Assembly (NCBI GenBank): GCA_963682085.1
Contig: OY821614.1
Coordinates: forward strand, 992,001 to 1,056,000
Reading direction: 5' to 3'
DNA: 64,000 nucleotides
Source: Thiodubiliella sp900128405
GTDB taxonomy: Bacteria > Pseudomonadota > Gammaproteobacteria > PS1 > Pseudothioglobaceae
Below are positions 26,040-34,931 of the stretch, piece by piece. A program made the position numbers and the translations under genes. The notes beneath the pieces are model-generated. The model was not told the origin of the DNA and searched no databases. It saw only the letters and a program-made list of their open reading frames with translations. Within the stretch, counting starts at the first letter, position 1. Each line of letters starts with the position of its first letter.

Positions 26040-26645
26040 ATGAATAAATTACACAAGCAAACATTGGCATTAGCCTCCTTATTACAAAGTGCAACCTTAG
26101 TTGATCAATTGGCACGAACAGGGGTTTGTGATAGCAAAAGTGATAAGGCAAGTTTGCGGAGTCTTATTACTAATAGCACAAATGTTGAAGAGGTTTTTAA
26201 CTCACCAAAAGACTTGTCTGTTGGACTTAATTCACTCAAAACTGTCTTTAGTAAAGGGACGAAAAATAATCAACATATTGCACTTTATTCTTTGACACTT
26301 ATTAGCCTTGAAAAGAAATTAATGAAAAATAAAGTGCTTTTATCGAAAATATCAACTGAAATAGAGACAATCAAAAAACAAGACTTTTTTGATATTGGTC
26401 ATTCTAACTCTCTGGCACGCTTGGCTGAACTTTATAAATCTACCTTGGGCAAACTCAATCCAACCATTATGGTCAATGGGGAGCAAATTTATTTATCCAA
26501 TAAACGCACTTCTAATCACATTAGAGCCTTATTATTAGCAGGTATTCGAGCGGTATCCTTGTGGAAATCACAAGGGGGCAAAACTTGGCATTTACTATTT
26601 AATAAAAAACAAGCACTTAAATTAATAAACACTATAGACTTTTAA
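26040..26645 (+). CDS. hflD: HflD homologue
   Basis: Membrane-associated helical protein named for its effect on phage lambda lysogenisation; its cellular role is unclear. The 201 residues are all-helical in appearance, with HKQTLALASLLQSATLVDQLA near the N-terminus and RTSNHIRALLLAGIRAVSLW near the C-terminus, both typical of HflD. It is 14 bp downstream of mnmA. Confidence 0.88.
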   Translation: MNKLHKQTLALASLLQSATLVDQLARTGVCDSKSDKASLRSLITNSTNVEEVFNSPKDLSVGLNSLKTVFSKGTKNNQHIALYSLTLISLEKKLMKNKVLLSKISTEIETIKKQDFFDIGHSNSLARLAELYKSTLGKLNPTIMVNGEQIYLSNKRTSNHIRALLLAGIRAVSLWKSQGGKTWHLLFNKKQALKLINTIDF

Positions 26646-26695
26646 TCCTTTAGACTTTATAATTATGCCTTTTTATTCATTATCAACTTTATACG

Positions 26696-26956
26696 ATGGC
26701 TAATTCAGCAGGTTCTAAAAAACGCGCAAGACAAGCAGTCAAACGCAACAAACACAATTCTCAAATTCGTGCCAAAGTTCGCACTTTTATCAAGAAAGTC
26801 GCTTATGCTTTAGCAGACGGTAATAAAAAAGACGCACAAGATGGCTTTGCCAAAATGCAAAAAGAGATTGACCAAGCAGTCAGCAAAGGCTTAATGAACA
26901 AAAATCAAGCAGCTAGGAAAAAATCTCGCCTTAACGCACAAATTAAAGCCCTATAA
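26696..26956 (+). CDS. rpsT: Ribosomal protein S20
   Basis: 86-residue basic protein of the 30S subunit with the standard start MANSAGSKKRARQAVKRNKH and a C-terminal Lys/Arg/Ala-rich helix (KNQAARKKSRLNAQIKAL). It lies 50 bp after hflD and is followed by a strong intrinsic terminator. Confidence 0.97.
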   Translation: MANSAGSKKRARQAVKRNKHNSQIRAKVRTFIKKVAYALADGNKKDAQDGFAKMQKEIDQAVSKGLMNKNQAARKKSRLNAQIKAL

Positions 26957-26977
26957 TTTAGTTATATTGCTTATAAT

Positions 26978-27003
26978 AAAGCCCTCAATTGAGGGCTTTT
27001 TTT
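26978..27003 (+). terminator. Intrinsic terminator of rpsT
   Basis: Perfect inverted repeat AAAGCCCTCA / TGAGGGCTTT around 26978-26999, followed by a T run up to the ATG at 27004. The 3' arm includes GAGGG at a normal Shine-Dalgarno distance from that ATG. Confidence 0.9.
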
Positions 27004-27489
27004 ATGTATATTAATGACGAAGACAAACAATTATTCAGAGACACTGTTGATACAGAAATGCCAATGGATAAAGATGGCGGTAAACATATAAATAAAGTAA
27101 AAAGAATGCCTCCATTTACAACATACAGTTTTGTTCTTGATGGAACAATTGGAGGGGAAGAAATTGTCCATTATGCACAAAGTGGCATATCAAAAAAGCA
27201 AATGAACATTATGAAACATGGGCATATTGACAATGCGGCAAACATAGATTTACACGGATACACCATAGAAAAAGCATGTGCAGCTTTGTCGGATTTTATG
27301 TATCATCATCAATTTGAGCATTTTGTGCATATCATTCATGGCAAGGGATATCGCTCTGATAATGGTATGAGTGTGTTAAAAACACAAGTGATGAATTTTC
27401 TCAAACAACATCCGCAAGTATTGGCTTTTCATTCTTGCCCACCTAAAGATGGAGGCGCAGGTGCGGTTTTTGCGCTCTTGAAAAAATAA
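27004..27489 (+). CDS. Smr-domain protein
   Basis: Probable nucleic-acid endonuclease of the Smr (MutS2 C-terminal-like) family. From the ATG at 27004 it has 161 residues; an in-frame ATG at 26989 lies inside the terminator and is unlikely. The C-terminal Smr domain has NIDLHGYTIEKACAALSDFM, VHIIHGKGYRSDNGMSVLK and AFHSCPPKDGGAGAVFALLK, the standard HGxG core. The N-terminal 75 residues resemble those of the YfcN/SmrB-like group. It abuts xseA with a 3-bp gap. Confidence 0.88.
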   Translation: MYINDEDKQLFRDTVDTEMPMDKDGGKHINKVKRMPPFTTYSFVLDGTIGGEEIVHYAQSGISKKQMNIMKHGHIDNAANIDLHGYTIEKACAALSDFMYHHQFEHFVHIIHGKGYRSDNGMSVLKTQVMNFLKQHPQVLAFHSCPPKDGGAGAVFALLKK

Positions 27490-27492
27490 AAT

Positions 27493-28926
27493 ATGTTGCA
27501 ACCTGATTTTGAACTTGACTTTAATACCGATGAAATTTACTCAGTATCTGACTTTTTGTCATTGTGTCATTCAACCATTGAAAATAATATCCCAATTTGC
27601 TGGTTGCGTGGTGAAATTTCTAATTTTTCCAGCCCCACTTCAGGACACTGGTATTTTTCTTTAAAAGACAAAAAAGGGCAAGTTCGTTGTGCTATGTTTC
27701 GCCTAAGTCAGCGTCATATCAAATTCATTCCAGAAAACGGTATGGAAGTATTACTACAAGCAGCACCAACACTTTACCAAGCACGAGGAGATTTTCAGTT
27801 AATTATTCGCCGTATTGAGCCTGTGGGTGTGGGTAATCTACAGGCTGCTTTTGAACAACTCAAAGCCAAATTGCGTGATGAAGGTTTATTTGATAAGCAA
27901 CACAAAAAAATACTGCCTGTCAAAGTTAATACCATCGGCGTTGTTTCTTCCTCCAATGGTGCCGTTATTCAAGACATTATTAAGGTGCTCAATAAACGCT
28001 ACCCTTTTGCTGAAATATTGTTATTTGATTGTGTGGTGCAAGGCGAGGGATCAGCAAAAAAACTCGCACAAGCCGTGCAAGCAGCTGATAAATACGGGCA
28101 TTGTGATGTGTTAATTTTGGCACGAGGCGGAGGTTCGTTAGAGGATTTATGGGCATTTAATGAAGAAATCTTAGCAAGAGCCATATTTGCAGCTGCCACT
28201 CCAATTATCAGTGCCATTGGGCATGAAACTGACACTACTATTGCTGATTTTGTTGCTGATATGCGTGCTCCCACACCCAGTGCAGCAGCGATGCTAGCAA
28301 CACCAGATAGATTGGAATTACTCGGAAAACTCCACAAACTACACGCCAATTTAACACAACACACTCGGCAAACTTTGAATAATTATCAGCAACAATTAAA
28401 GCAGTTAAACCTAGGTGTGCCGAGTTTTAATCGGCAACTAAATATATTTTCACAAAGACTGGATGAGTTAAATACGCGTCTAAATTATCAGACAAAAATA
28501 ACACATAATTTAAACCAAGGAAAATTAAACACACTATTTGAACAATTAAAACAGCACTCGCCAATCGCCAGCATTAAACACAAGCAACAACTGAATCAAT
28601 TGGCAAAAACACAATTAAATAACCATATTCAACGCACCCTTTCACAGCAACAACTGAATTTATTCAATCTAACTCAAAGCCTAAGAAAAGCCATGCACCA
28701 CAGTCTTGAACGACAAAAATACAAACTTGCCACACACAGTGCGGGACTCCATCACCTCTCACCGTTAAACACACTTTCTCGTGGTTATAGCATCTCTATG
28801 TTAGAGAATAATCAAGTGTTAGACTCTGTGGCTCAGGTTAAAATAGGCACATTGATAAACACCCGATTGGGCGATGGTAAAATTTATTCTGAGGTAAAAA
28901 AAATTGAAAAGTTTAAAAAAAATTAG
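27493..28926 (+). CDS. xseA: XseA, exonuclease VII large subunit
   Basis: Catalytic subunit of the single-strand exonuclease VII. The 477-residue protein has the N-terminal OB-fold (YSVSDFLSLCHSTIENNIPI, WLRGEISNFSSPTSGHWYFS), the core with TIGVVSSSNGAVIQDI, LARGGGSLEDLWAFNEE and ISAIGHETDTTIADFVADMR, a long coiled-coil region (about 275-410), and the C-terminal NTLSRGYSISML. The small subunit xseB is not nearby. Its 3' end overlaps the next gene by 23 bp. Confidence 0.95.
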   Translation: MLQPDFELDFNTDEIYSVSDFLSLCHSTIENNIPICWLRGEISNFSSPTSGHWYFSLKDKKGQVRCAMFRLSQRHIKFIPENGMEVLLQAAPTLYQARGDFQLIIRRIEPVGVGNLQAAFEQLKAKLRDEGLFDKQHKKILPVKVNTIGVVSSSNGAVIQDIIKVLNKRYPFAEILLFDCVVQGEGSAKKLAQAVQAADKYGHCDVLILARGGGSLEDLWAFNEEILARAIFAAATPIISAIGHETDTTIADFVADMRAPTPSAAAMLATPDRLELLGKLHKLHANLTQHTRQTLNNYQQQLKQLNLGVPSFNRQLNIFSQRLDELNTRLNYQTKITHNLNQGKLNTLFEQLKQHSPIASIKHKQQLNQLAKTQLNNHIQRTLSQQQLNLFNLTQSLRKAMHHSLERQKYKLATHSAGLHHLSPLNTLSRGYSISMLENNQVLDSVAQVKIGTLINTRLGDGKIYSEVKKIEKFKKN

Positions 28927-29731
28927 TCTTATTTTGTTGTTATTGCCGAGTGTTTTGTGGGCAAGTATGGCAATTCAAAACACGCCTATCCTTGGCGGTA
29001 TTGCGGTGATTGATTTTGAAAGCAATCATCATAATCCAAAAGCTTTCTACCACACGACACCTTTGTATGTGCAACACATCAAAAGCAATCATTGGCAAGC
29101 ATTAATCGGCATTCCATTGCTAGAAAAACTCGGAAAAAAGTCCATTACCGTGCAAGGTTTTTCTACACAAACTTTGGATTTTGAAGTTAAAAAACACACT
29201 TATAAAGAACAGCATATTACCCTAAAAGGAAAAAATAAAAAATATGTCAATCCTAATTTAACACATATAAAACGCATAAAACAAGAACGCCCTATTCTAT
29301 CAAAAGCCAGAACTATTTTTTCCACTCAATCCCTATCCAATGGCGTATTTACTCGCCCTGTTGATGGCATTACTACTAGCCCTTTTGGACTCAAACGCTT
29401 TTATAATGGAGAGGCACGAAGACCACACACAGGACTTGATTACGCAGGCAATACTGGCACACCAGTCAAGGCACCAGCTGATGGTAGAGTAATTTTAATA
29501 GGGGAATATTTCTTCAATGGTAAGACAATATTTTTAGACCATGGGCAAGGGTTAATTAGTGCCTATATTCATCTTAATAAACACTTAGTTGAGCAAGGGC
29601 AATTGGTTAAACAAGGTGAAATTATTGGTGAAATTGGACAAAGTGGACGCTCAACTGGTCCGCACTTACATTGGAGTGTTTACCTTAATCGAACCGCCAT
29701 AAATCCAAATTTACTAATGGGTCAAAAATGA
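28904..29731 (+). CDS. M23 family peptidoglycan metalloendopeptidase
   Basis: Exported peptidase of 275 residues, starting at a TTG at 28904 inside the end of xseA. It has a signal peptide (MKSLKKISLILLLLPSVLWA), a beta-rich N-terminal domain to about residue 145, and a C-terminal M23 domain. The zinc ligands are present: H and D in RRPHTGLDYAGNTGTPVKAP, and the HLH motif in GRSTGPHLHWSVYLN. In contrast to the lipoprotein at 19360, this one should be active. The stop overlaps the RDD gene by 4 bases. Confidence 0.9.
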   Translation: MKSLKKISLILLLLPSVLWASMAIQNTPILGGIAVIDFESNHHNPKAFYHTTPLYVQHIKSNHWQALIGIPLLEKLGKKSITVQGFSTQTLDFEVKKHTYKEQHITLKGKNKKYVNPNLTHIKRIKQERPILSKARTIFSTQSLSNGVFTRPVDGITTSPFGLKRFYNGEARRPHTGLDYAGNTGTPVKAPADGRVILIGEYFFNGKTIFLDHGQGLISAYIHLNKHLVEQGQLVKQGEIIGEIGQSGRSTGPHLHWSVYLNRTAINPNLLMGQK

Positions 29732-30135
29732 AATCAAATGTCTCTTTATTACGCAGATTAGGTGCCATTACTTATGATATTTTCCTAGCCTTTTCATTGG
29801 CATTTTTTATTGTCGGCGTTCTTCTTATCTTATTTTTTGAAAAACAAGCACAAATAAATGGCTGGATGTTTTTAGTGTATTTGTTAACCAGTTATTTTTA
29901 TTTTGCTTGGTCGTGGGTTAAAGGCGGGCAGACCCTTGGAATGAAAACTTGGAAATTTCACATTGTGCAAAATAACGGCAAAAACATCACGCATCAACAG
30001 GCGTTCATTCGTTTTATATTATCAATTATGTCATTTTCAGCCGCAGGACTTGGATTCGTCTATCAATTATTCAACAAAGACAATCTCGCCTTACACGACA
30101 GCCTTTCAAACACAAAATTAATAAAAAACCAATGA
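29728..30135 (+). CDS. RDD family membrane protein
   Basis: 135-residue membrane protein with the RDD signature near the start (LLRRLGAITYDIFLAFSLAF), a second helix (MFLVYLLTSYFYFAWSWVKG) and the typical segment GGQTLGMKTWKFHIVQ. It ends in a short region with LALHDSLSNTKLI. The function of the family is not settled. It overlaps its neighbours by 4 bases on both sides. Confidence 0.88.
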   Translation: MKSNVSLLRRLGAITYDIFLAFSLAFFIVGVLLILFFEKQAQINGWMFLVYLLTSYFYFAWSWVKGGQTLGMKTWKFHIVQNNGKNITHQQAFIRFILSIMSFSAAGLGFVYQLFNKDNLALHDSLSNTKLIKNQ

Positions 30136-30440
30136 CAAAAAAAAACTTTGACTTTGTCTTTCGATACTGGATCACTCTCGCACTTATCGCTATATTATCA
30201 ATCCTAATCCGTCAAAATTTCTTTATCAATCAATTCCCATCTTCATTAGTGGAAAAGCAAGTAATGGTTAACAAAAATGAGAAAATCAATCACTTATTAG
30301 AGCAACAAAATAAAATAAAATCCCTTGAATTACAGGCAAAAAATGCAGTTGATATGGAAATCTTAGAATCTCAAGTCCGCCACCGCTTTGGCTTAGTTAA
30401 AGAAGGTGAACACTACTATCAAATCACCAAAGCACCATGA
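30132..30440 (+). CDS. ftsB: FtsB-like septum formation initiator
   Basis: Single-pass division protein that joins FtsQ and FtsL. The 102-residue product has one N-terminal membrane helix (about residues 11-30) followed by a coiled coil (EKINHLLEQQNKIKSLELQA) and the FtsB-like end MEILESQVRHRFGLVKEGEH. Position just before ispD is the usual place of ftsB in gammaproteobacteria. The membrane helix is a little longer and the linker different from E. coli. Confidence 0.87.
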   Translation: MTKKNFDFVFRYWITLALIAILSILIRQNFFINQFPSSLVEKQVMVNKNEKINHLLEQQNKIKSLELQAKNAVDMEILESQVRHRFGLVKEGEHYYQITKAP

Positions 30441-30494
30441 CACGCCTAATATCAGCCTTGCTTATTGAAAATAAGCATAAGTATAATTTTAAGC

Positions 30495-31190
30495 ATGACT
30501 GAGCAATGTTTTCTTATCATCCCCGCCAGCGGTGTTGGTGCACGGATGAACGCTAAAAAACCTAAACAATATTTAAGGCTGGAGAATGGCTTGAGTGTGC
30601 TTGACCAAGCACTAGAAACTTTATTAGGTATTGTGCAAATTAAGGGCTGTGTAGTGGCTATTGCACAGGATGATACAGAATTTAAAAAATCAACTTTTGC
30701 GAATCACGAAAAATTATTAGCCACTGCCATTGGCGGTAAACAGCGATTTCACTCGGTTATTTCGGCACTTAATGTGTTACGCCCTTTTGCCAAAGATGAA
30801 GATTGGGTATTGGTGCATGATGCCGCTAGGCCTTGTGTTAAAGCCAATGAAGTAATAAAATTAATTGAGCAACTCAAAAATAATCCTGTTGGCGGTTTGT
30901 TAGCAACTCAAGTAGTGGATACCATTAAAAAATCTCATGGGAATATTGTTGAAAGCACCTTGGATAGGTCTAAACTTTGGCAGGCGCAAACGCCCCAAAT
31001 GTATCGTTTTGGTGTATTATCCAAAGCTTTAAATAATGTGGTGAAAAATAATTTAATGATTACCGATGAAGCGAGCAGTATTGAGCATTTGGGTTTGGAA
31101 TCTGTCTTGGTTTCTGCAAGTAAAAGCAATCTTAAAATAACCACACCAGAGGATTTGGATTTGGCTAACTTTTATCTTAAAAAACCATGA
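30495..31190 (+). CDS. ispD: IspD, MEP cytidylyltransferase
   Basis: Third step of the MEP isoprenoid pathway. I use the ATG at 30495, giving 231 residues beginning MTEQCFLIIPASGVGARMNA, with the nucleotide-binding loop at the expected distance; an upstream ATG at 30465 would add ten non-conserved residues. Further motifs are VLVHDAARPCVKANEV, LWQAQTPQMYRF, ITDEASSIEHLG and the C-terminal KITTPEDLDLA. It overlaps ispF by 4 bases. Confidence 0.96.
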   Translation: MTEQCFLIIPASGVGARMNAKKPKQYLRLENGLSVLDQALETLLGIVQIKGCVVAIAQDDTEFKKSTFANHEKLLATAIGGKQRFHSVISALNVLRPFAKDEDWVLVHDAARPCVKANEVIKLIEQLKNNPVGGLLATQVVDTIKKSHGNIVESTLDRSKLWQAQTPQMYRFGVLSKALNNVVKNNLMITDEASSIEHLGLESVLVSASKSNLKITTPEDLDLANFYLKKP

Positions 31191-31657
31191 CTAAAACTGG
31201 ACTCGGACAGGATTCACACGCCTTTGATGCCAAAAGTAAGCCGTTAATCTTAGGGGGCATTGTATTCAATCATCCTCAGGGATTAAAAGGCAATAGTGAT
31301 GCAGATGTAATTTTGCATTCAATTACCAACGCCATCTCTTCTATTACTGGTGTCAATATATTAGGCACTAAAGCCGATGAACTTTGCCAACAAGGCATTA
31401 CCGACAGTGCACAATATTTAAAATTAGCATTGGATAATTTAGGCGATTGGAAAATTACCCACATTGCCATTGCCATTGAATGCCTAGTGCCTAAAATTAC
31501 ACCAAAAATAGAACAACTCAAGGCTAATATTGCCCATTTAACCCACACTCAAGCCAGTGATATTGGCATCACTGCTACTACAGGCGAAGGTTTGACCGCT
31601 TTTGGCAGAGGTGAAGGTATTCAGGTATTGAGTATTATCAGCGTTGCAAAAATATGA
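31187..31657 (+). CDS. ispF: IspF, MEcPP synthase
   Basis: Cyclises CDP-ME 2-phosphate in the MEP pathway. The 156 residues begin TKTGLGQDSHAFDA, containing the metal-binding D-x-H, followed by GNSDADVILHSITNAISSIT and GITATTGEGLTAFGRGEGIQ. The motif NSDADV and a DSAQYLK region match IspF. It overlaps ispD and murC by 4 bases each. Confidence 0.96.
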   Translation: MTKTGLGQDSHAFDAKSKPLILGGIVFNHPQGLKGNSDADVILHSITNAISSITGVNILGTKADELCQQGITDSAQYLKLALDNLGDWKITHIAIAIECLVPKITPKIEQLKANIAHLTHTQASDIGITATTGEGLTAFGRGEGIQVLSIISVAKI

Positions 31658-33063
31658 ATAATTTACGCCATATCTCCAATTTTAGAATTAAACATCTTCA
31701 TTTTATTGGCATAGGTGGCTCAGGTATGAGCGGTATTGCTGAGGTGTTGCACAATCTTGGTTATCGAATTTCAGGATCAGATCTTAACCAAAGTCCTATC
31801 ACTGAACGCTTGCAAAAATTGGGCTGTGAGATTTTTACCACGCATCATCAAGACAATATAAAAAATGCTGATGCAGTGGTGGTTTCCAGTGCTATTAGTG
31901 AAAAAAATCCAGAACTCATTCAGGCACATAAAACCAACATTCCCATTGTCCCCAGAGCGGAAATGTTGGCGGAAATTATGCGTTTTCGTTTTGGCATTGC
32001 AGTGGCAGGCACGCATGGAAAAACCACCACCACCAGTTTAATTGCCCATATTTTAAATACCGCTAAACTTGACCCAACTTATATTATCGGTGGTATTTTA
32101 AATTCTAACGGCATCAATGCAAAACTAGGTGAAAGCGATTACTTGATAGCTGAAGCCGATGAATCTGATGCATCTTTTTTACTACTACAACCAATGCTTA
32201 GCGTTATTACCAATATCGACCAAGACCATATGAGCACTTATAACAATGATTATAAAAAACTCATTGATGCCTTTGTTAGTTTTACTTCCAATCTGCCTTT
32301 TTACGGGGTTTGTGTATTGTGCAGTGATGATGTTGGTGTTAAAAAAATACTGGGTAGCATTCACCGCCCTTTGGTTACCTTTGGTTTTTCTGATGACGCT
32401 AATATTCAAGCAGTCAATATTAGTCAAACTGATAGAAGGATGCACTTTGAAGTTATTTGCAAACCCAAAAAACAATCTTTTAAAGTTGAACTTAATCTTA
32501 TTGGCAAACACAATATACTTAACACTTTAGCGGCAATCGGTGTGGCTTGTGAATTGGATATTGATAGTAACATTATCCAGCGAGCACTAAAAAGTTTCAA
32601 AGGTGTTGCACGCCGTCTTGATTACCATGGCACTCTAACAATTGGTAACCAGCAAGTGATTTTATTTGATGATTACGGACATCATCCGAATGAAATTATA
32701 GCCGTGTTTGAAAGCCTGAGAAACACTTATCAAAACAGACGCTTGGTGGTTATTTTCCAACCACATCGCTACACACGAACGCGCGATTTGTTTGATGATT
32801 TTTCACACGCCTTATCCACAGTGGATGCCCTTATTTTGCTCGATATTTATCCTGCCAGCGAACAACCCATTGCCAATATCAACTCCAGCACACTGGCAAA
32901 CAGCATTCGCCAACGCTGCACATTAGACCCAATCGTGGTTAAAAATACCAATGAAGCACTAAAAATATTACCCAATATTGTTAACAATGATGATGTGGTG
33001 CTAACTCTTGGTGCTGGCGATATTCATACTTTAATTGGGTTGCTAACAAATGCTAAACCATAA
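31654..33063 (+). CDS. murC: MurC, UDP-MurNAc-L-alanine ligase
   Basis: Adds L-alanine to UDP-MurNAc in peptidoglycan synthesis. The 469-residue product has the N-terminal UDP-binding loop (FIGIGGSGMSGIAEVLHNLG), the ATP loop VAGTHGKTTTTSLIAHI, EADESDASFLLLQP, and the C-terminal region LFDDYGHHPNEIIAVFES with QPHRYTRTRDLFDDF. It overlaps murB by 14 bp. Confidence 0.97.
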   Translation: MNNLRHISNFRIKHLHFIGIGGSGMSGIAEVLHNLGYRISGSDLNQSPITERLQKLGCEIFTTHHQDNIKNADAVVVSSAISEKNPELIQAHKTNIPIVPRAEMLAEIMRFRFGIAVAGTHGKTTTTSLIAHILNTAKLDPTYIIGGILNSNGINAKLGESDYLIAEADESDASFLLLQPMLSVITNIDQDHMSTYNNDYKKLIDAFVSFTSNLPFYGVCVLCSDDVGVKKILGSIHRPLVTFGFSDDANIQAVNISQTDRRMHFEVICKPKKQSFKVELNLIGKHNILNTLAAIGVACELDIDSNIIQRALKSFKGVARRLDYHGTLTIGNQQVILFDDYGHHPNEIIAVFESLRNTYQNRRLVVIFQPHRYTRTRDLFDDFSHALSTVDALILLDIYPASEQPIANINSSTLANSIRQRCTLDPIVVKNTNEALKILPNIVNNDDVVLTLGAGDIHTLIGLLTNAKP

Positions 33064-33886
33064 TGAGCCGATGAGCAAACACTGCTCACTCAGAGCGGGT
33101 GGCGAGGCACAAGATTTTTTCATCCCCAATACGCTTAATGATTTGTCTCATTTCTTAAAAAACAACCAAAAACCTATCTTAATGTTGGGATTGGGCAGTA
33201 ATTTACTGGTTCGTGACAAAGGCTTTGCAGGCGTTGTTATTAAACTTACCCAACTTAATCAACTGACTATAGTAAACGATATTATTCAAGCAGGTGCAGG
33301 GGTAACGCTAGCAAAACTGTCTCGGTTTTGCCAATCTCAAGGGTTAAACGGTGCTGAATTTTTGAGTGCCATTCCCGGAAATATCGGCGGTGCATTGGCG
33401 ATGAATGCAGGTGCGTTTGGCTCAGAATTTTGGTCTATGGTTGATTCTGTCGCCACTATCAATACTGTAGGCGAAGTGTTTAAACGCGATGCCGCCGAAT
33501 TTGATATTGCTTATCGGCAAGTAACTCTCCATCATCAAAATGAGTATTTTATCGGAGCAAACTTGAGATTGGCACCAACAGATAAGCAGCAGAATATTAA
33601 GGCTTTACTCAAAAAACGCAATGATTTACAGCCGATTGGATTGCCAAGTTGTGGCAGTGTCTTTAAAAATCCGCCGAATCATCACGCTGCAAAACTCATT
33701 CAGGAAAGTAACTTAAAGGGTTTTTGCATTGGCAATGCCTGTGTCTCTGACAAACATGCCAATTTTATTATCAATCAAGGTAAGGCGACAGCGAGCGACA
33801 TTGAACACTTGATTAAACACATTCAACAAACTGTAAAATCTAACTTTAACATTGATTTAGAAACTGAAGTGATAATAATAGGCTAG
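33050..33886 (+). CDS. murB: MurB, UDP-GlcNAc-enolpyruvate reductase
   Basis: FAD enzyme that completes UDP-MurNAc. The 278 residues show SLRAGGEAQDFF, the FAD loop LGLGSNLLVRDKGFAGVVIK, AIPGNIGGALAMNAGAFGSE and the catalytic region GLPSCGSVFKNPP. The short length and missing extra C-terminal loop match the type II form of MurB. It ends just before a strong terminator. Confidence 0.95.
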   Translation: MLNHNEPMSKHCSLRAGGEAQDFFIPNTLNDLSHFLKNNQKPILMLGLGSNLLVRDKGFAGVVIKLTQLNQLTIVNDIIQAGAGVTLAKLSRFCQSQGLNGAEFLSAIPGNIGGALAMNAGAFGSEFWSMVDSVATINTVGEVFKRDAAEFDIAYRQVTLHHQNEYFIGANLRLAPTDKQQNIKALLKKRNDLQPIGLPSCGSVFKNPPNHHAAKLIQESNLKGFCIGNACVSDKHANFIINQGKATASDIEHLIKHIQQTVKSNFNIDLETEVIIIG

Positions 33887-33893
33887 ACAAAAG

Positions 33894-33920
33894 AACGCCC
33901 ATGATAAGCATGGGCGTTTT
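33894..33920 (+). terminator. Intrinsic terminator after murB
   Basis: AACGCCCATG and CATGGGCGTT form a 10-bp perfect stem with loop ATAAG, followed by a TT end. It separates murB from ddl in an otherwise continuous cell-wall cluster. On the minus strand the stem is also perfect. Confidence 0.85.
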
Positions 33921-34007
33921 ACCAACGGCATTACTTTGCCCAAATAACGCAGTTGGGTGCTATTAACAGGACATTAAAATAAGAGTGGCAAAAAAAATAT
34001 CAGGAAA

Positions 34008-34931
34008 ATGGCAAATACAATAAAACAACACACCCAACCTTTAAAAGGGCAAAAAATCGCCGTATTAATGGGGGGCAATTCAGCCGAAAGAGAGATTTCC
34101 CTAAATAGCGGTAATGCCGTTTATGAGGCGTTAAAAAACCAAGGCATTAACTGCTTTAAATTTGACTGGCAAGGTGATAATTTAGACCAACTTTGGCAAC
34201 AAGAATTTGACAAGGCTTTTATCGTTCTACACGGTCGTGGCGGTGAAGATGGCTACATTCAGCAACAACTGGAAAACCACCAACTTACTTACACAGGCTC
34301 AAACACCAACGCCTCTGAACAATGTATGAACAAAGCCACAACAAAAACCATTTGGGCACAACATAACTTGCCACTATCCCCTTCTATTTTGGCTAAAATG
34401 GGTAGCGATATACCTGAAATTGATTTTCCACTACCTTGGGCAGTTAAGCCGATTCTTGAAGGGTCTAGCATAGGTATTAGCAAAGTAAATAATGTCGATG
34501 CACTGGAGGAAGCGCTCACATTGGCATTCAAATATGACAACACTGCATTGATTGAACAATGGATTGAAGGCAATGAATACACGGTTTCCATTCTAAATGG
34601 CAAGGCATTGCCAATCATTCAAATTAAAACAGAGCGTAAATTTTATGACTACGAATCAAAATACCATTCTAACAACACCCAATATTTACATCCCTTCGGA
34701 CTGTCAAATGCAGATGAGCAGCAACTACAAACAATCGCCCTACAGGCATTTACTGTGATGAATGCCAAAACTTGGGGGCGAGTTGATTTCATTTTAGATA
34801 AAAACAACACCCCTTATTTATTAGAAATTAACACCGTGCCCGGTATGACCTCTCACTCGTTGGTGCCAATGGCTGCCAAAGTGGCTGGGCTAAGTTTTAA
34901 CCAACTGGTTTTAGAGATTCTCAATGATTAA
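34008..34931 (+). CDS. ddl: Ddl, D-alanine-D-alanine ligase
   Basis: ATP-grasp enzyme making the D-Ala-D-Ala dipeptide. The 307-residue protein has VLMGGNSAEREISLNSGNAV, FIVLHGRGGEDGYIQQQLE, WAVKPILEGSSIGISKVNNV and the C-terminal YLLEINTVPGMTSHSLVPMA. The start follows CAGGAAA. It overlaps ftsQ by 8 bp. Confidence 0.96.
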   Translation: MANTIKQHTQPLKGQKIAVLMGGNSAEREISLNSGNAVYEALKNQGINCFKFDWQGDNLDQLWQQEFDKAFIVLHGRGGEDGYIQQQLENHQLTYTGSNTNASEQCMNKATTKTIWAQHNLPLSPSILAKMGSDIPEIDFPLPWAVKPILEGSSIGISKVNNVDALEEALTLAFKYDNTALIEQWIEGNEYTVSILNGKALPIIQIKTERKFYDYESKYHSNNTQYLHPFGLSNADEQQLQTIALQAFTVMNAKTWGRVDFILDKNNTPYLLEINTVPGMTSHSLVPMAAKVAGLSFNQLVLEILND

